Below are positions 17,983 through 25,962 of a DNA stretch of 64,000 nt, piece by piece (position 1 is the stretch's first letter; every line of letters begins with the position of its first letter). Where the stretch lies: NCBI RefSeq assembly GCF_001307295.1, contig NZ_CP012700.1, positions 189,001 through 253,000 on the forward strand, read 5' to 3'. The position numbers and the translations under genes are program-made. This DNA is from Sphingopyxis macrogoltabida. Its GTDB lineage: Bacteria; Pseudomonadota; Alphaproteobacteria; Sphingomonadales; Sphingomonadaceae. The notes beneath the pieces were generated by a model. It saw nothing but the letters and a program-made list of their open reading frames with translations, ran no database searches and was not told the DNA's origin.

Positions 17983-18157
17983 GTCAACCAGCCTGCACTG
18001 ATCTTCCGTCCAGGGCGGCCTGCAAATAACGACTTTTCGCACTTCCGGTGCTCACGTGCAGAAGCACGCTGCGCTCCGGCTTCCGAAAATCCGTCATTTT
18101 CGGCTCACCCTGAACGAAAGCCCGGCGCAGGCTTCTCCTGAAATTATATCGGAAAGG

Positions 18158-19528
18158 ATGGCGCTGCCATGCCGACCCTTTTTTTTCGCCGATCTGGTGC
18201 GCGAGCTGTGCCAGGAGGGCGGGACCGGGCCGCTGACGCCGACCGGCGCGGTGCCCGGGCATCGCCGCTTTGCCGGCAACGTACCGATCGACACGCCGTT
18301 TCACTATGCCATCGCGGGGGTCGTCCACGAAGGCCAGTGGGAGGCCGGGCTCGGCCGGATCGACACGAGCGGTCGGCTGGTCCGCGATACGGTCGCGGCG
18401 TCGTCGAACGGCGGCGCGCTCGTCGACTTTGCGCCCGGGCTGAAAACGCTGGCGCTGACCGTCGGGGCGGGGTGGTTCGCCGCGACCGATGCGGCAGGCG
18501 CGGCGCTCGGCGTATCGGTCGCCGCTAAACAGCCGCTGTCGACGGGGCACGATGCCGTTGCGTCCGGACTGGCGGACGATCTGGTGACGGTGCGGCGGAG
18601 CGGCGGCTGGGTCAATCTTCCGCTCGCCGCGCTGACATATAAAAATGCCGTCGGGGCCTATGTCGTCGGTGGGGTGCTCTCCTGTTCCAGCGGCACGGCG
18701 GCAGCGCCCGCGATCAGTTTCGGGTCGAGCCCGGCGACCGGCCTGTTCCGCGCGGGCACCGACATATTGGGGGTGGCGACCGGCGGGGTCGAGCGCGTCC
18801 GGGTCGCCGCGAACGGCGATTTCGGCATCGGATCGACCGCCGCGGCCAACACGCGTCTGCTGGTGCGTTCATCGGATTCAGATGCGATGCAGGTGATCGC
18901 GCGGTTCCAGACGACGAACGTCGCCGGCAATGATTCCCATTATTTGACGATTGCCGCCGACCCGACGGCCAATCTGGTCCAGCTCGCATCGACCGGCACG
19001 AGTGCGGGCGGTTTTACGTTTGTGGCGGGATCGACCGAGCGCTTGCGGCTGCTGGCGGCGGGTACATTGCAACCGGGCGCCGACAACGGCCAGACGCTGG
19101 GGTCGGCATCGTTCCGCTGGTCGGTCGTTTATGCCGGGACGGGGACGATCAACACATCGGATATGCGCGACAAGACATGGCGCGGCGGCGCTACCGCGGC
19201 CGAATTGCACGCGGCGCGGCGGATCGCGGCCGAACTGGGGTTCTTCCAGTGGAACGACGCGATTGCCGAGAAGGGGGCGGCCGGTGCGCGCCATCATTTC
19301 GGACTGCGCGCGCAGGCGGTCTGGGCGATCATGGCCGACGAAGGACTGGTCGATCCGATCGGCGCCGACGGCCGGCCGGGCGCGACCCCCTATGCCTTTC
19401 TTTGCTGGGACGAATGGGATGCGGATGGCGGGACGCAGATGCGCTTCGGCATCCGCCCCGACCAGCTCGCGCTGTTCCTGATCGCCGGGCAGGAGGCGCG
19501 GATCGCGGCGCTGGAGGCAGCGGCGTGA
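18158..19528 (+). CDS. Tail fibre with S74 intramolecular chaperone domain; start disturbed by an 8-T run
   Basis: A 456-residue fibre protein. N-terminal part: FFADLVRELCQEGGTGPLTPTGAVPGHRRFAG, then a repetitive beta-rich shaft, and a C-terminal S74 self-cleaving chaperone domain with the Ser-Lys dyad in NTSDMRDKTW (Ser about residue 334) and HHFGLRAQAVW. S74 domains trimerise phage fibres and then cut themselves off. The best ribosome site serves ATG 18169, which would give MPTLFF and then leaves frame after eight Ts (18179-18186); with seven Ts it would read MPTLFFADLVRE. The in-frame ATG 18158 used here has poor spacing from AAGG. It is inserted between capsid and adaptor genes. Confidence 0.8.
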   Translation: MALPCRPFFFADLVRELCQEGGTGPLTPTGAVPGHRRFAGNVPIDTPFHYAIAGVVHEGQWEAGLGRIDTSGRLVRDTVAASSNGGALVDFAPGLKTLALTVGAGWFAATDAAGAALGVSVAAKQPLSTGHDAVASGLADDLVTVRRSGGWVNLPLAALTYKNAVGAYVVGGVLSCSSGTAAAPAISFGSSPATGLFRAGTDILGVATGGVERVRVAANGDFGIGSTAAANTRLLVRSSDSDAMQVIARFQTTNVAGNDSHYLTIAADPTANLVQLASTGTSAGGFTFVAGSTERLRLLAAGTLQPGADNGQTLGSASFRWSVVYAGTGTINTSDMRDKTWRGGATAAELHAARRIAAELGFFQWNDAIAEKGAAGARHHFGLRAQAVWAIMADEGLVDPIGADGRPGATPYAFLCWDEWDADGGTQMRFGIRPDQLALFLIAGQEARIAALEAAA

Positions 19529-19689
19529 CGGCGGGAAAGCCGCCGTCGGCGCAGGCGATCGGCGATGCCGGGCGGCGCGATCTGCCGGGCGAATGGGGCG
19601 GCGCCGCGCCCGACGCAGCGCGCCCGCCCGCCCGCCACCTTCAGCCCTGCGGCGTGGCGCGGCGGGTGGTGGTGGTTCGCAAACCCTGA
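19525..19689 (+). CDS. Small ORF coupled to the tail-fibre gene
   Basis: A 54-residue frame whose GTG (19525) overlaps the fibre stop as GTGA, the same coupling used elsewhere in this cluster. The product is rich in Ala, Pro and Arg (TAGKPPSAQAIGDAGRRDLP near the start) and ends RRVVVVRKP. I recognise no family. The next gene starts 16 bp later with a strong GAGAAAGGAG site. It may be a real small linker protein, or a fortuitous frame kept open by high GC. Confidence 0.4.
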   Translation: MTAGKPPSAQAIGDAGRRDLPGEWGGAAPDAARPPARHLQPCGVARRVVVVRKP

Positions 19690-19705
19690 CGAGAAAGGAG
19701 CGGAC

Positions 19706-19987
19706 ATGACGATGGTGGTGAAGGATCCGGGGGCGCGGATCGATTTCGAGTTCGAATGGGGTGCCGCCTATCCCGACGGGCAGGCGGTGCTGGCGAGCGC
19801 ATGGACCTGCGTGCCCGACGAGCCTGACGGGGTCGCGGTCGCCGCGGCGAGCCACGATCTGCTGAAATCGGTTGCGACGCTGACCGGCGGAATTGCCGGC
19901 CACGTCTATCGCGTGAGCAACCGGGTGACGATGAGCGACGGGCAGATCGACGAGCGGTCGCTGACCGTGCGGGTGGAGGAACGGTGA
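19706..19987 (+). CDS. Phage fibre-tail adaptor-like protein
   Basis: A 93-residue protein with a beta-sandwich look: VVKDPGARIDFEFEWGAAYPDGQAV...SAWTCVPDEP...GHVYRVSNRVTMSDGQIDERSLTVRVEER. The K-DP-A-x-DFxFEW opening and the C-terminal Ig-like strand ITNxV.TSDG..D.RSL resemble small phage proteins annotated as fibre-tail adaptors or Ig-like tail proteins. ATG 19706 has AAAGGAG upstream. Its stop overlaps the next ATG by one base (TGATG). Its place just after an S74 fibre gene fits a role in joining that fibre to the particle; this is inference. Confidence 0.65.
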   Translation: MTMVVKDPGARIDFEFEWGAAYPDGQAVLASAWTCVPDEPDGVAVAAASHDLLKSVATLTGGIAGHVYRVSNRVTMSDGQIDERSLTVRVEER

Positions 19988-20532
19988 TGACGACGAGCCT
20001 GGTACCGGGCGAGGCCCCGGTGAGCCTCGACGAAGCACGCGGCTGGCTGCGGCTGGGCGCGAGCACCGACGATGCGGTGGTCGCGGGACTGATCCGCGCC
20101 GCAGCGAACATCTGCGAAAGCTTTGTCGGCCAGTGGCTGGTGATCCGCGAAGCCGAGGAGGTCATCGCCGTCGCCGGCGGCAAGATCCGCCTGTCGGTGC
20201 GGCCGGTGGTCGCGGTCGAGGCCGTGACCTTGCTCCTCGCGGCGGGCGGCGAAAGCGAGGTCGCCGAAGCGGGCCGGAGCCTCAGCCTGTCACCCGATGG
20301 GACCGGCTGGCTGTCGATCGCGGGGACGCGCGACGGCGACCGGGTGCGTGTCCGTTATCGCGCGGGTATGGCGGCCGACGTCAACGCCGTTCCCGAGGCG
20401 ATCCGCCATGGCATATTGCGCATGATGCAGCATCTCCACGCGGCGCGCGACGGCGAAACCGGCGCGCCGCCGGCGATGATCGCGGCGCTGTGGCAGCCGT
20501 GGCGGCGGGTCGGGCTGGGGAGCGGCCGATGA
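19987..20532 (+). CDS. Head-tail connector protein (gp6-like)
   Basis: A 181-residue adaptor of the phage gp6/phiE125 gp8 type. The N-terminus reads VSLDEARGWLRLGASTDDAVVAGLIRAAANICESFVGQWLV, the classic helical opening of these connectors, followed by a beta domain (RPVVAVEAVTLL, VRVRYRAGM) and a helix VPEAIRHGILRMMQHLHAARDG. It would form a ring under the portal and close the head for tail joining. The gene overlaps both neighbours by one and four bases, so it is part of the tightly packed operon. Confidence 0.85.
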   Translation: MTTSLVPGEAPVSLDEARGWLRLGASTDDAVVAGLIRAAANICESFVGQWLVIREAEEVIAVAGGKIRLSVRPVVAVEAVTLLLAAGGESEVAEAGRSLSLSPDGTGWLSIAGTRDGDRVRVRYRAGMAADVNAVPEAIRHGILRMMQHLHAARDGETGAPPAMIAALWQPWRRVGLGSGR

Positions 20533-20921
20533 GCGGCGCCGAGCAGGCGGTTCGGGCGCGGGCGCTGGACTTGCTGTCCGCCGACGCGGAACTCGCGGGA
20601 TTGGTGCACGGCATCTTCGACGGGACACCGCCGCGCGCGAGCGCGCCCTATGTGTCGGTCGCAGCGGCCGAGGGGAGCGACTGGGGCACCAAGGATCGCG
20701 CCGGGCGCGAGGTGCGGCTGACGCTGCTGCTCGCCGGTGCGGGCAGCGCGCTCGACGATCGCGCGGCAGGGCGGATCGAGGCGGTCGTCGCATCGTTGCG
20801 CGGGGCGGCCGGCGATTGGGCCGTCGTCGGCGCGCGCGCGATCCGGACGCGCTTCAGCTTTGCCCGCGACGGCGGCTGGCGGCACGAAGTGGTGGTGCGT
20901 TGCCGCTGCCTCGCGGCGTGA
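20529..20921 (+). CDS. DUF3168 tail-completion protein (gp8-like)
   Basis: A 130-residue DUF3168-family protein (GTA gp8, tail terminator). Typical pieces: SADAELAGLVHGIFDGTPPRASAPYVSV, DWGTKDRAGREVRLTLLL, and C-terminal TRFSFARDGGWRHEVVVRCRCL. It starts in an ATGA overlap with the connector gene. The protein is thought to cap the tail tube at the head end. No separate gp7-like gene lies between it and the connector. A leftward gene begins its 3' end only three bases downstream. Confidence 0.85.
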   Translation: MSGAEQAVRARALDLLSADAELAGLVHGIFDGTPPRASAPYVSVAAAEGSDWGTKDRAGREVRLTLLLAGAGSALDDRAAGRIEAVVASLRGAAGDWAVVGARAIRTRFSFARDGGWRHEVVVRCRCLAA

Positions 20922-20924
20922 GCA

Positions 20925-21260
20925 TCAGTCGCCGGGGCGCGAGTTGTTTTCCGAATAGTCCTTGAACTTGTCGACGAAGTTCGCGTGGTAATCGTCGACC
21001 TGCATGTCGGCATTTTCGGCGGCATCGGCCTCCGAATCGCCGCCCGAACGGTTGAGCGCGATCACCGCGGTGCGAAAGGCGGCGCGTTCGGTTTCGCACA
21101 CCGACTTGACCGCCATTTCGAACTCGGCGGCGGTGATCTTGTCGTCGAGCCCCTTCTTCATCGCCGTGTTCAGACATTTGGTGAAAGCGACGCGCGTCGT
21201 GTCGACCGCGGCGGTCGGCGACGGCGCCATGGCGGCCAGAAGCAATGTCGTGAAAAGCAT
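20925..21260 (-). CDS. Small secreted protein encoded antisense inside the GTA operon
   Basis: A 111-residue protein on the opposite strand, between the tail terminator and major tail genes. Start: ATG 21260 with GGGAG seven bases upstream. A signal peptide, MLFTTLLLAAMAPSPTAA, precedes an acidic helical mature part (TTRVAFTKCLNTAMKKGLDDKITAAEFEMAVKSVCETERAAFRTAV...), with two Cys that may pair, and a charged tail ending YSENNSRPGD. I recognise no named family. Its promoter must lie in the 47-bp gap shared with the major tail gene. It behaves like a moron or host cargo gene; function unknown. Confidence 0.75.
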   Translation of the reverse strand: MLFTTLLLAAMAPSPTAAVDTTRVAFTKCLNTAMKKGLDDKITAAEFEMAVKSVCETERAAFRTAVIALNRSGGDSEADAAENADMQVDDYHANFVDKFKDYSENNSRPGD

Positions 21261-21307
21261 CCTGCGACTCCCCGTTTGCAGTGATTTTTCTGTGAGGAGA
21301 TTAGACG

Positions 21308-21715
21308 ATGGCAATTGAAAATGGGAGCGCTTTTCTGCTCAAGATCGGCGATGGCGGGGTGCCGCCCGCCTATGGCACCGTCGCGGGTCTGCGCACGACG
21401 CAGCTTTCGGTGAACGGCGAGGCGGTGAACGTCACGACCAAGGATTCAGGCGGCTGGCGCGAGCTGCTGGCGGGCGCCGGGGTGCGATCGGTTTCGGTGA
21501 GCGCGGCGGGAATCTTTACCGGGTCGGCGGCCGAGGTACGGCTGCGCGGCCATGCGCTGTCGGGCGCAATCGACGATTATGAGCTGAGCTTTGAAAGCGG
21601 CGAACGGATGCAGGGCCGCTTTCTCGTCACGCGGCTCGACTATGCCGGCGATTACAACGGCGAGCGCAATTATACGCTGAGCCTGGAATCGAGCGGGCCG
21701 GTGGTGAGCCTGTGA
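21308..21715 (+). CDS. Major tail tube protein (TP901-1 family, gp9-like)
   Basis: A 135-residue tail-tube subunit: LLKIGDGGVPPAYGTVAGLRTTQLSVNGEAVNVTTKDSGGWRELLAGAGVRSVSVSAAGIF, then LRGHALSGAIDDYELSFESGERMQGRFLVTRLDYAGDYNGERNYTLSLESSGPV. This is the standard GTA/TP901-1 tube pattern and length. It stacks in hexameric rings to build the tail tube. GAGGAG lies before ATG 21308. Its stop overlaps the GTG of the next gene. Confidence 0.9.
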   Translation: MAIENGSAFLLKIGDGGVPPAYGTVAGLRTTQLSVNGEAVNVTTKDSGGWRELLAGAGVRSVSVSAAGIFTGSAAEVRLRGHALSGAIDDYELSFESGERMQGRFLVTRLDYAGDYNGERNYTLSLESSGPVVSL

Positions 21716-22038
21716 GCGCCCCAATGTCGCAAGGGGCGAACCCGTTGCGCGGCGAGGCCGAACTGCGGGTCGGCGACACGGTGCATGTGCTGCGCCCGAG
21801 CTTTGCCGCGCTGGTGGCGGCCGAAGACGAGCTCGGACCGCTGTTCGCGCTGGTCGAGCGGGCCGCCGACGGCAAGCTCGCATTGGCTGAGCTGGCGTCG
21901 CTGTTCTGGCATTGCGTGCGCGACCGGCCCGAGGCGCTGACGCGCGAGCGGGTCGGCGAGGCGGTCGTCGCGCAGGGGCTGGCGGCGGTGACCCCGGCGC
22001 TGCGCGTGCTGCTGGGGCAGATATTGCAGGGGCGGTGA
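21712..22038 (+). CDS. GTA tail assembly chaperone (gp10-like)
   Basis: A 108-residue protein: NPLRGEAELRVGDTVHVLRPSFAALVAAEDELGPLFALVERAADGKLALAELASLFWHCVRDRP. This is the GTA gp10 family, with an N-terminal beta segment and helical rest. GTG 21712 overlaps the previous stop; ATG 21724 is an alternative. It corresponds to the first of the paired tail-assembly chaperones that in phages coat the tape measure. Here the second chaperone is a separate gene starting two bases later, so no programmed frameshift is needed. Confidence 0.85.
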   Translation: MSAPMSQGANPLRGEAELRVGDTVHVLRPSFAALVAAEDELGPLFALVERAADGKLALAELASLFWHCVRDRPEALTRERVGEAVVAQGLAAVTPALRVLLGQILQGR

Positions 22039-22039
22039 G

Positions 22040-22243
22040 GTGCAGGACGAATGGCTGGGCTCCGCCGCGCTGGCGCTCGCGGGGGTGATGGCGCGGGTCG
22101 GCGGCTGGCGGCCGGACGAGTTCTGGGCGGCGACGCCCGCCGATGTCCGCGCGGTGCTGGCGGGGTGGGCCGACGAGGATGCGGTACCGGGGCTGGGCCG
22201 TGCCGCGCTGGCGGCGATGATGGAGGCATTTCCCGATGGATGA
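22040..22243 (+). CDS. Small tail assembly chaperone (gp10.1-like)
   Basis: A 67-residue protein: DEWLGSAALALAGVMARVGGWRPDEFWAATPADVRAVLAG...AMMEAFPDG. The GWRPDEFWAATPAD signature is typical of the short GTA tail assembly chaperone. It starts with GTG just behind gp10 and overlaps the tape measure gene by eight bases. The close packing supports joint expression with gp10 and the tape measure. Confidence 0.82.
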   Translation: MQDEWLGSAALALAGVMARVGGWRPDEFWAATPADVRAVLAGWADEDAVPGLGRAALAAMMEAFPDG

Positions 22244-22811
22244 GATCGACGAACTGGTGGTCGCGGTGCGCGCCGACACCGGTCTTTTCCGCCGCGACAT
22301 CGCGGCGATGCGCGCCGAACTCGACGGGCCGCTTGTCGCCGGGGCGGATCAGGCCGGGCGCGCGATCGAAGGCGCGCTGTCGCGCGCGATCCGCACCGGC
22401 AAGTTGGGGTTCGAGGATCTGAAACGGCTGGTGCTGTCGGTGATGGCCGACGTTGCGCGGGTCGCGATTTCGAACGGCATCGGTGCGGCGATGGGCGGCG
22501 GGTCGGGCGGCGGCGGCGGATTGCTGTCGCTCGGAACCTCGATCGCGATGGCGCTGTTCGGGGCGCCGGGACGCGCGACGGGCGGACCGGTGAGCGCGGG
22601 GCGCGCCTATATGGTCGGCGAGCGCGGGCCCGAGCTGTTCGTGCCGACCGCGAGCGGGCGGATCGAGGCGCCGGGCACGGGCGGGGTGCGCAATATCGCG
22701 ATCACGGTGAATGTGCGCGGCGATGCGGGGAGCGAGCCGCAGCGGCTGGCGCAGACCGGGCGGCAACTGGCGCGCGCGGTGCGGCGCGCGGTCGCGCAGG
22801 GCGACGACTGA
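22236..22811 (+). CDS. Short tail tape measure protein (gp11-like)
   Basis: A 191-residue protein: VVAVRADTGLFRRDIAAMRAELDGPLVAGADQAGRAIEGALSRAIRTGKLGFEDLK at the start, a Gly-rich hydrophobic middle (GGGSGGGGGLLSLGTSIAMALFG), then GRATGGPVSAGRAYMVGERGPELFVPTASG. The last block is the common C-terminal signature of tape measures. Length sets tail length; about 190-220 residues is what RcGTA-type particles use, far below the many hundreds in siphophages, and is strong evidence that this is a GTA and not a prophage. Confidence 0.9.
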   Translation: MDEIDELVVAVRADTGLFRRDIAAMRAELDGPLVAGADQAGRAIEGALSRAIRTGKLGFEDLKRLVLSVMADVARVAISNGIGAAMGGGSGGGGGLLSLGTSIAMALFGAPGRATGGPVSAGRAYMVGERGPELFVPTASGRIEAPGTGGVRNIAITVNVRGDAGSEPQRLAQTGRQLARAVRRAVAQGDD

Positions 22812-25144
22812 TGGGCTGGGCGCTGGTGGCGGCCGAGCCGCATCACAGGAAGGGCTGGCTCAAGCGCTTCGACCCGCGCTTTTGGACGGTCGATTTCGCG
22901 CGGCCGATGATGGCGAGCGTGACGAGCGATGCGCCGCGGGCGCTGCGCGTCGAGACGGTGTTTTATCGCAAGCAGGATCTGGCCGGGCTGATCTGGGAGG
23001 CCGAGGACCGCTGGAACCATCCGCTGCTTGCCTATGAGACGAAGCGCGACTTCCGGCACACGCAGTTGAAGTTTCGTTGGCGGTCGGGCGGGATCAAGCC
23101 GCTCGACGCGCTGCACGGGCCGACGCTGACCATCGAGGGGCGCGACGCGGCGGGGAGCCCGCGCGCCTGGTATGTGCGGCTGTGGAACTATGCGACGGGG
23201 ACAGCCGAGGATGCGCTGGTCAGCCTCGATTTCGACGATCTCGACGGCGGGTTCCTGTTACCGGCCGAGGCGGACCCGGTGTGGGCGGGCGACATCGACC
23301 GGATGTTCATCTCGCTGGTGCCGCCGGATTACGACGCGAGCGACGGCGTGCTCGCGGCGCCGGTCGAGGGCTGGGCCGAGATGAGCGAGATCGCCTGTGC
23401 GGGGTCGGGATCGGTGCTGGCGATCGGCGATGTCGTGATGCCCGAACACGCCCTCGGCATCGCGGGCGGCTATGACGACAGCTATAACCTGACCCCGGCG
23501 CGGGTGGTGCGGCAGATCGTCGGGCTCGGCTATCGCGGCGACGTCGTCCATTATGTCGGGATGAGCCATTATATGCGGCTCGAGGCGGCGAGCGGCGGTT
23601 TTTACGCAAGCCTGGCGGGCGGGGTGCTCAACGGACCGTGCGCGGCGTGGCACGCGGGTTATGCGAGCGCATGCAAGGCGGCGGGGCTGGGGCTCATCTG
23701 GTCGCTGTCGTACGAATATTTCGATGCCTATTGCCGGGAGGACTGGAAGCAGCGGACGGCCGACGGATCGCCGGCGCTGACCGGCTGGGAGCCGCCGTCG
23801 ACCTTGCTGTCGCCCGCCAATGCCGCCGCGATGGGCTATCTGCAACTCGTCGCACGGGCGTTCGTTGCGATCGGCGCGGCGGCGGAGTTGCCGCTGAAAT
23901 TCCAGGTCGGCGAACCCTGGTGGTGGACCGCGAGCGAAGGGCGGCTTTGCGCCTATGACGCCGCGACGACGGCAGCGCTGGGCAGCGCGAGCGTCGCGAT
24001 CCCCGATGTGCGCGGAGCCCTCGATGCGGGGCAATTCGCGATGCTCGACGCGCTGGGCGTTCTGCTGGCGGCGTCGACCGGCGCGCTCGTTGCGGCGGCG
24101 CGCGACGAGGCGGGCGCGGCGGGGCTGGTGAGCCATTTGCTCGTCTTCCTGCCGACGGTGCTCGATGGCGAGGCGCCCGAGGTGCGACGCGCCAATGTGC
24201 CGACGGACTGGGCGGCGCCGGCGTTCGATGTGCTGCAGCTCGAGGATTATGACTGGGTCACCGCCGGGCGCGGGGGCGAGACGGCAGGCGCGCGCGCGGT
24301 GATGGTCGCGCGACTCGGCTATCCGATTGAGGAACAGCATTATTTTTCAGGCTTTGTCCTGCTGCCCGAGCAGCGGGCGCAGTGGGGACCGATTGCGGAC
24401 GCCGCCGATGCGGCGCGGCGTGCCGGGGTGGCGCAGACCTTCGTCTGGGCGCTGCCGCAGGTGGCGCGCGACGGTTTCGTGACATTCGACGGACAAGGCG
24501 ACGGGGAGGGCGAGGTGCAGGCTTTTGATGCGGTGGATTTCCCGCTGGCGATCGGGCGCGAGGCGCTGGTGGTGACCGAATTTTCGACGCAGATCGTGAG
24601 TTCGCCGTCGGGGCACGAGCAGCGTGCGAGCGAATGGGCCGAGGCGCGGATGCGCTACGACGCAGGGCCGGGGGTGCGCTCGGAAGCCGATGTGCGGACC
24701 CTGACCGATTTCTTCCGCGCCCGGCGCGGCGCGGCGCGCGCGTTCCGCTTTCGCGACCCGTTCGATGGCAGCTCGGCGGCGAACGGCGGCATGCCGACGG
24801 CGATCGACCAGTGGCTGGGGACCGGCGACGGCAGCCGGCGGCAGTTCGCGCTGGTCAAATATTATGGCAGCGACGATGCGGTACAGACGCGCGCGATCCG
24901 CCTGCCGGTCGCGGGGAGCGTGCGGGTGTCGGTCGACGGGATCGAGACCGCGGCCTTTGCCGTGACCGGCAGCGGCGAAGTGCTGCTCGATGCCGCACCG
25001 GCGGACGGCGTTGCGGTGCGTGCGGGTTTCCTGTTCGACGTGCCGGTGCGCTTTGCCGAGGACCGGCTGGAGGTGAGCCGCGCGACGTTCCTTGCGGGCG
25101 AGATCGCGAATGTGCCGCTGGTCGAGGTGCGGGCGCCATGGTGA
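22811..25144 (+). CDS. Enlarged distal tail protein: ~570-residue N-terminal extension plus DUF2460 (gp12-like)
   Basis: A 777-residue protein. The last about 200 residues are DUF2460/TIGR02217 (FPLAIGREALVVTEFSTQIVSS, HEQRASEWAEARMRYDAGPG, DVRTLTDFFRARRGAARAFRFRDPFD), the distal tail protein that in R. capsulatus is only about 210 residues. The first about 570 are an extension rich in aromatic residues (HYVGMSHYMRLEA, LIWSLSYEYFDAYC, FQVGEPWWWT, DVLQLEDYDWV), whose repeated beta-alpha spacing suggests a TIM-barrel-like, sugar-enzyme-like fold. It may act as a sheath or receptor-degrading part. It overlaps the tape measure and hub genes. Confidence 0.85.
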   Translation: MGWALVAAEPHHRKGWLKRFDPRFWTVDFARPMMASVTSDAPRALRVETVFYRKQDLAGLIWEAEDRWNHPLLAYETKRDFRHTQLKFRWRSGGIKPLDALHGPTLTIEGRDAAGSPRAWYVRLWNYATGTAEDALVSLDFDDLDGGFLLPAEADPVWAGDIDRMFISLVPPDYDASDGVLAAPVEGWAEMSEIACAGSGSVLAIGDVVMPEHALGIAGGYDDSYNLTPARVVRQIVGLGYRGDVVHYVGMSHYMRLEAASGGFYASLAGGVLNGPCAAWHAGYASACKAAGLGLIWSLSYEYFDAYCREDWKQRTADGSPALTGWEPPSTLLSPANAAAMGYLQLVARAFVAIGAAAELPLKFQVGEPWWWTASEGRLCAYDAATTAALGSASVAIPDVRGALDAGQFAMLDALGVLLAASTGALVAAARDEAGAAGLVSHLLVFLPTVLDGEAPEVRRANVPTDWAAPAFDVLQLEDYDWVTAGRGGETAGARAVMVARLGYPIEEQHYFSGFVLLPEQRAQWGPIADAADAARRAGVAQTFVWALPQVARDGFVTFDGQGDGEGEVQAFDAVDFPLAIGREALVVTEFSTQIVSSPSGHEQRASEWAEARMRYDAGPGVRSEADVRTLTDFFRARRGAARAFRFRDPFDGSSAANGGMPTAIDQWLGTGDGSRRQFALVKYYGSDDAVQTRAIRLPVAGSVRVSVDGIETAAFAVTGSGEVLLDAAPADGVAVRAGFLFDVPVRFAEDRLEVSRATFLAGEIANVPLVEVRAPW

Positions 25145-25962
25145 TCGCGGCGGCGCCCGACTGGCTGCGCGCAGAGCTGGTGACGCTGGCGTGGTGCTGG
25201 CGGCTGGCGCGCCGCGACGGGGTGGTGATCGGGCTGACCTCGCACGACCGCGACCTGGTGATCGACGGGATCGTCTATCGCGCGGCGCCGGGGATGAAGC
25301 CGTCGGCGATCGAGTCGAGCGACAGCCTCGATGCCACGACGATGGATCTCGAAGGCGCCATCGCGAGCGAGGCGATCGCGGCGCGCGATCTCGATGCGGG
25401 GCGCTGGGACGGCGCCGCGCTCGTGCTGTTCGTGACCGACTGGACTGCGCCCGATGCGGCGCCGATCACGGTTGCGCGGGGATCGCTGGGCGCGATCGAG
25501 CGGCGCGGCGCGGCCTTTGGCGCCGAATTGCAAGGCGTGACGCGGATGCTCGACCGGCCGGTGTGCCCGGCAACCTCGCCGAGTTGCCGCGCGAACCTGG
25601 GCGACCGGGCGTGCCGCGTCGATCTGGCGCCGCTGACGCACAGGCAGAGAGTGATCGCGGTCGCGGGGCGGACGGTAACGCTCGACAGCGCGGTGGCGGG
25701 CGTGATGGCGTTCGGCGAATTGCTGTGGCTCGAGGGGGCGAATTGCGGACTGGCGAGCCCGGTGATCGGTGCCGAGGGCGCGGTGCTGCATCTCGCCGAG
25801 GCGCCGCCTTTGGCCGTGGCGCTCCCGGCCCGGGTGCGGCTGACCGAAGGGTGCGACAAGCAGCTTTCGACGTGCCGGACCCGCTTTGCCAATTCGGTTA
25901 ATTTTCGCGGCGAAGCGCACCTTCCCGGTAATGACCTGCTGACGCGATATCCCGGTGGATGA
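25138..25962 (+). CDS. GTA tail hub protein (DUF2163, gp13-like)
   Basis: A 274-residue protein of the DUF2163/TIGR02218 family. It opens with DWLRAELVTLAWCWRLARRDGVVIGLTSHDRDLVIDGIVYRAAPG, has CPATSPSCRANLGDRACRVDL in the middle, and ends GCDKQLSTCRTRFANSVNFRGEAHLPGNDLL. The clustered Cys residues in the second half are conserved in the family and could hold a metal centre. In the RcGTA particle the gp13 hub closes the tail tube and carries the peptidase and tail tip. ATG 25138 overlaps the gp12 stop by seven bases. Confidence 0.9.
   Translation: MVIAAAPDWLRAELVTLAWCWRLARRDGVVIGLTSHDRDLVIDGIVYRAAPGMKPSAIESSDSLDATTMDLEGAIASEAIAARDLDAGRWDGAALVLFVTDWTAPDAAPITVARGSLGAIERRGAAFGAELQGVTRMLDRPVCPATSPSCRANLGDRACRVDLAPLTHRQRVIAVAGRTVTLDSAVAGVMAFGELLWLEGANCGLASPVIGAEGAVLHLAEAPPLAVALPARVRLTEGCDKQLSTCRTRFANSVNFRGEAHLPGNDLLTRYPGG

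Noticed and set aside
18169..18528. Separate gene starting MPTLFFRRSG
   Set aside because: After the T-run it is Arg/Ala-rich shadow of the fibre frame; kept only as evidence for the frameshift.
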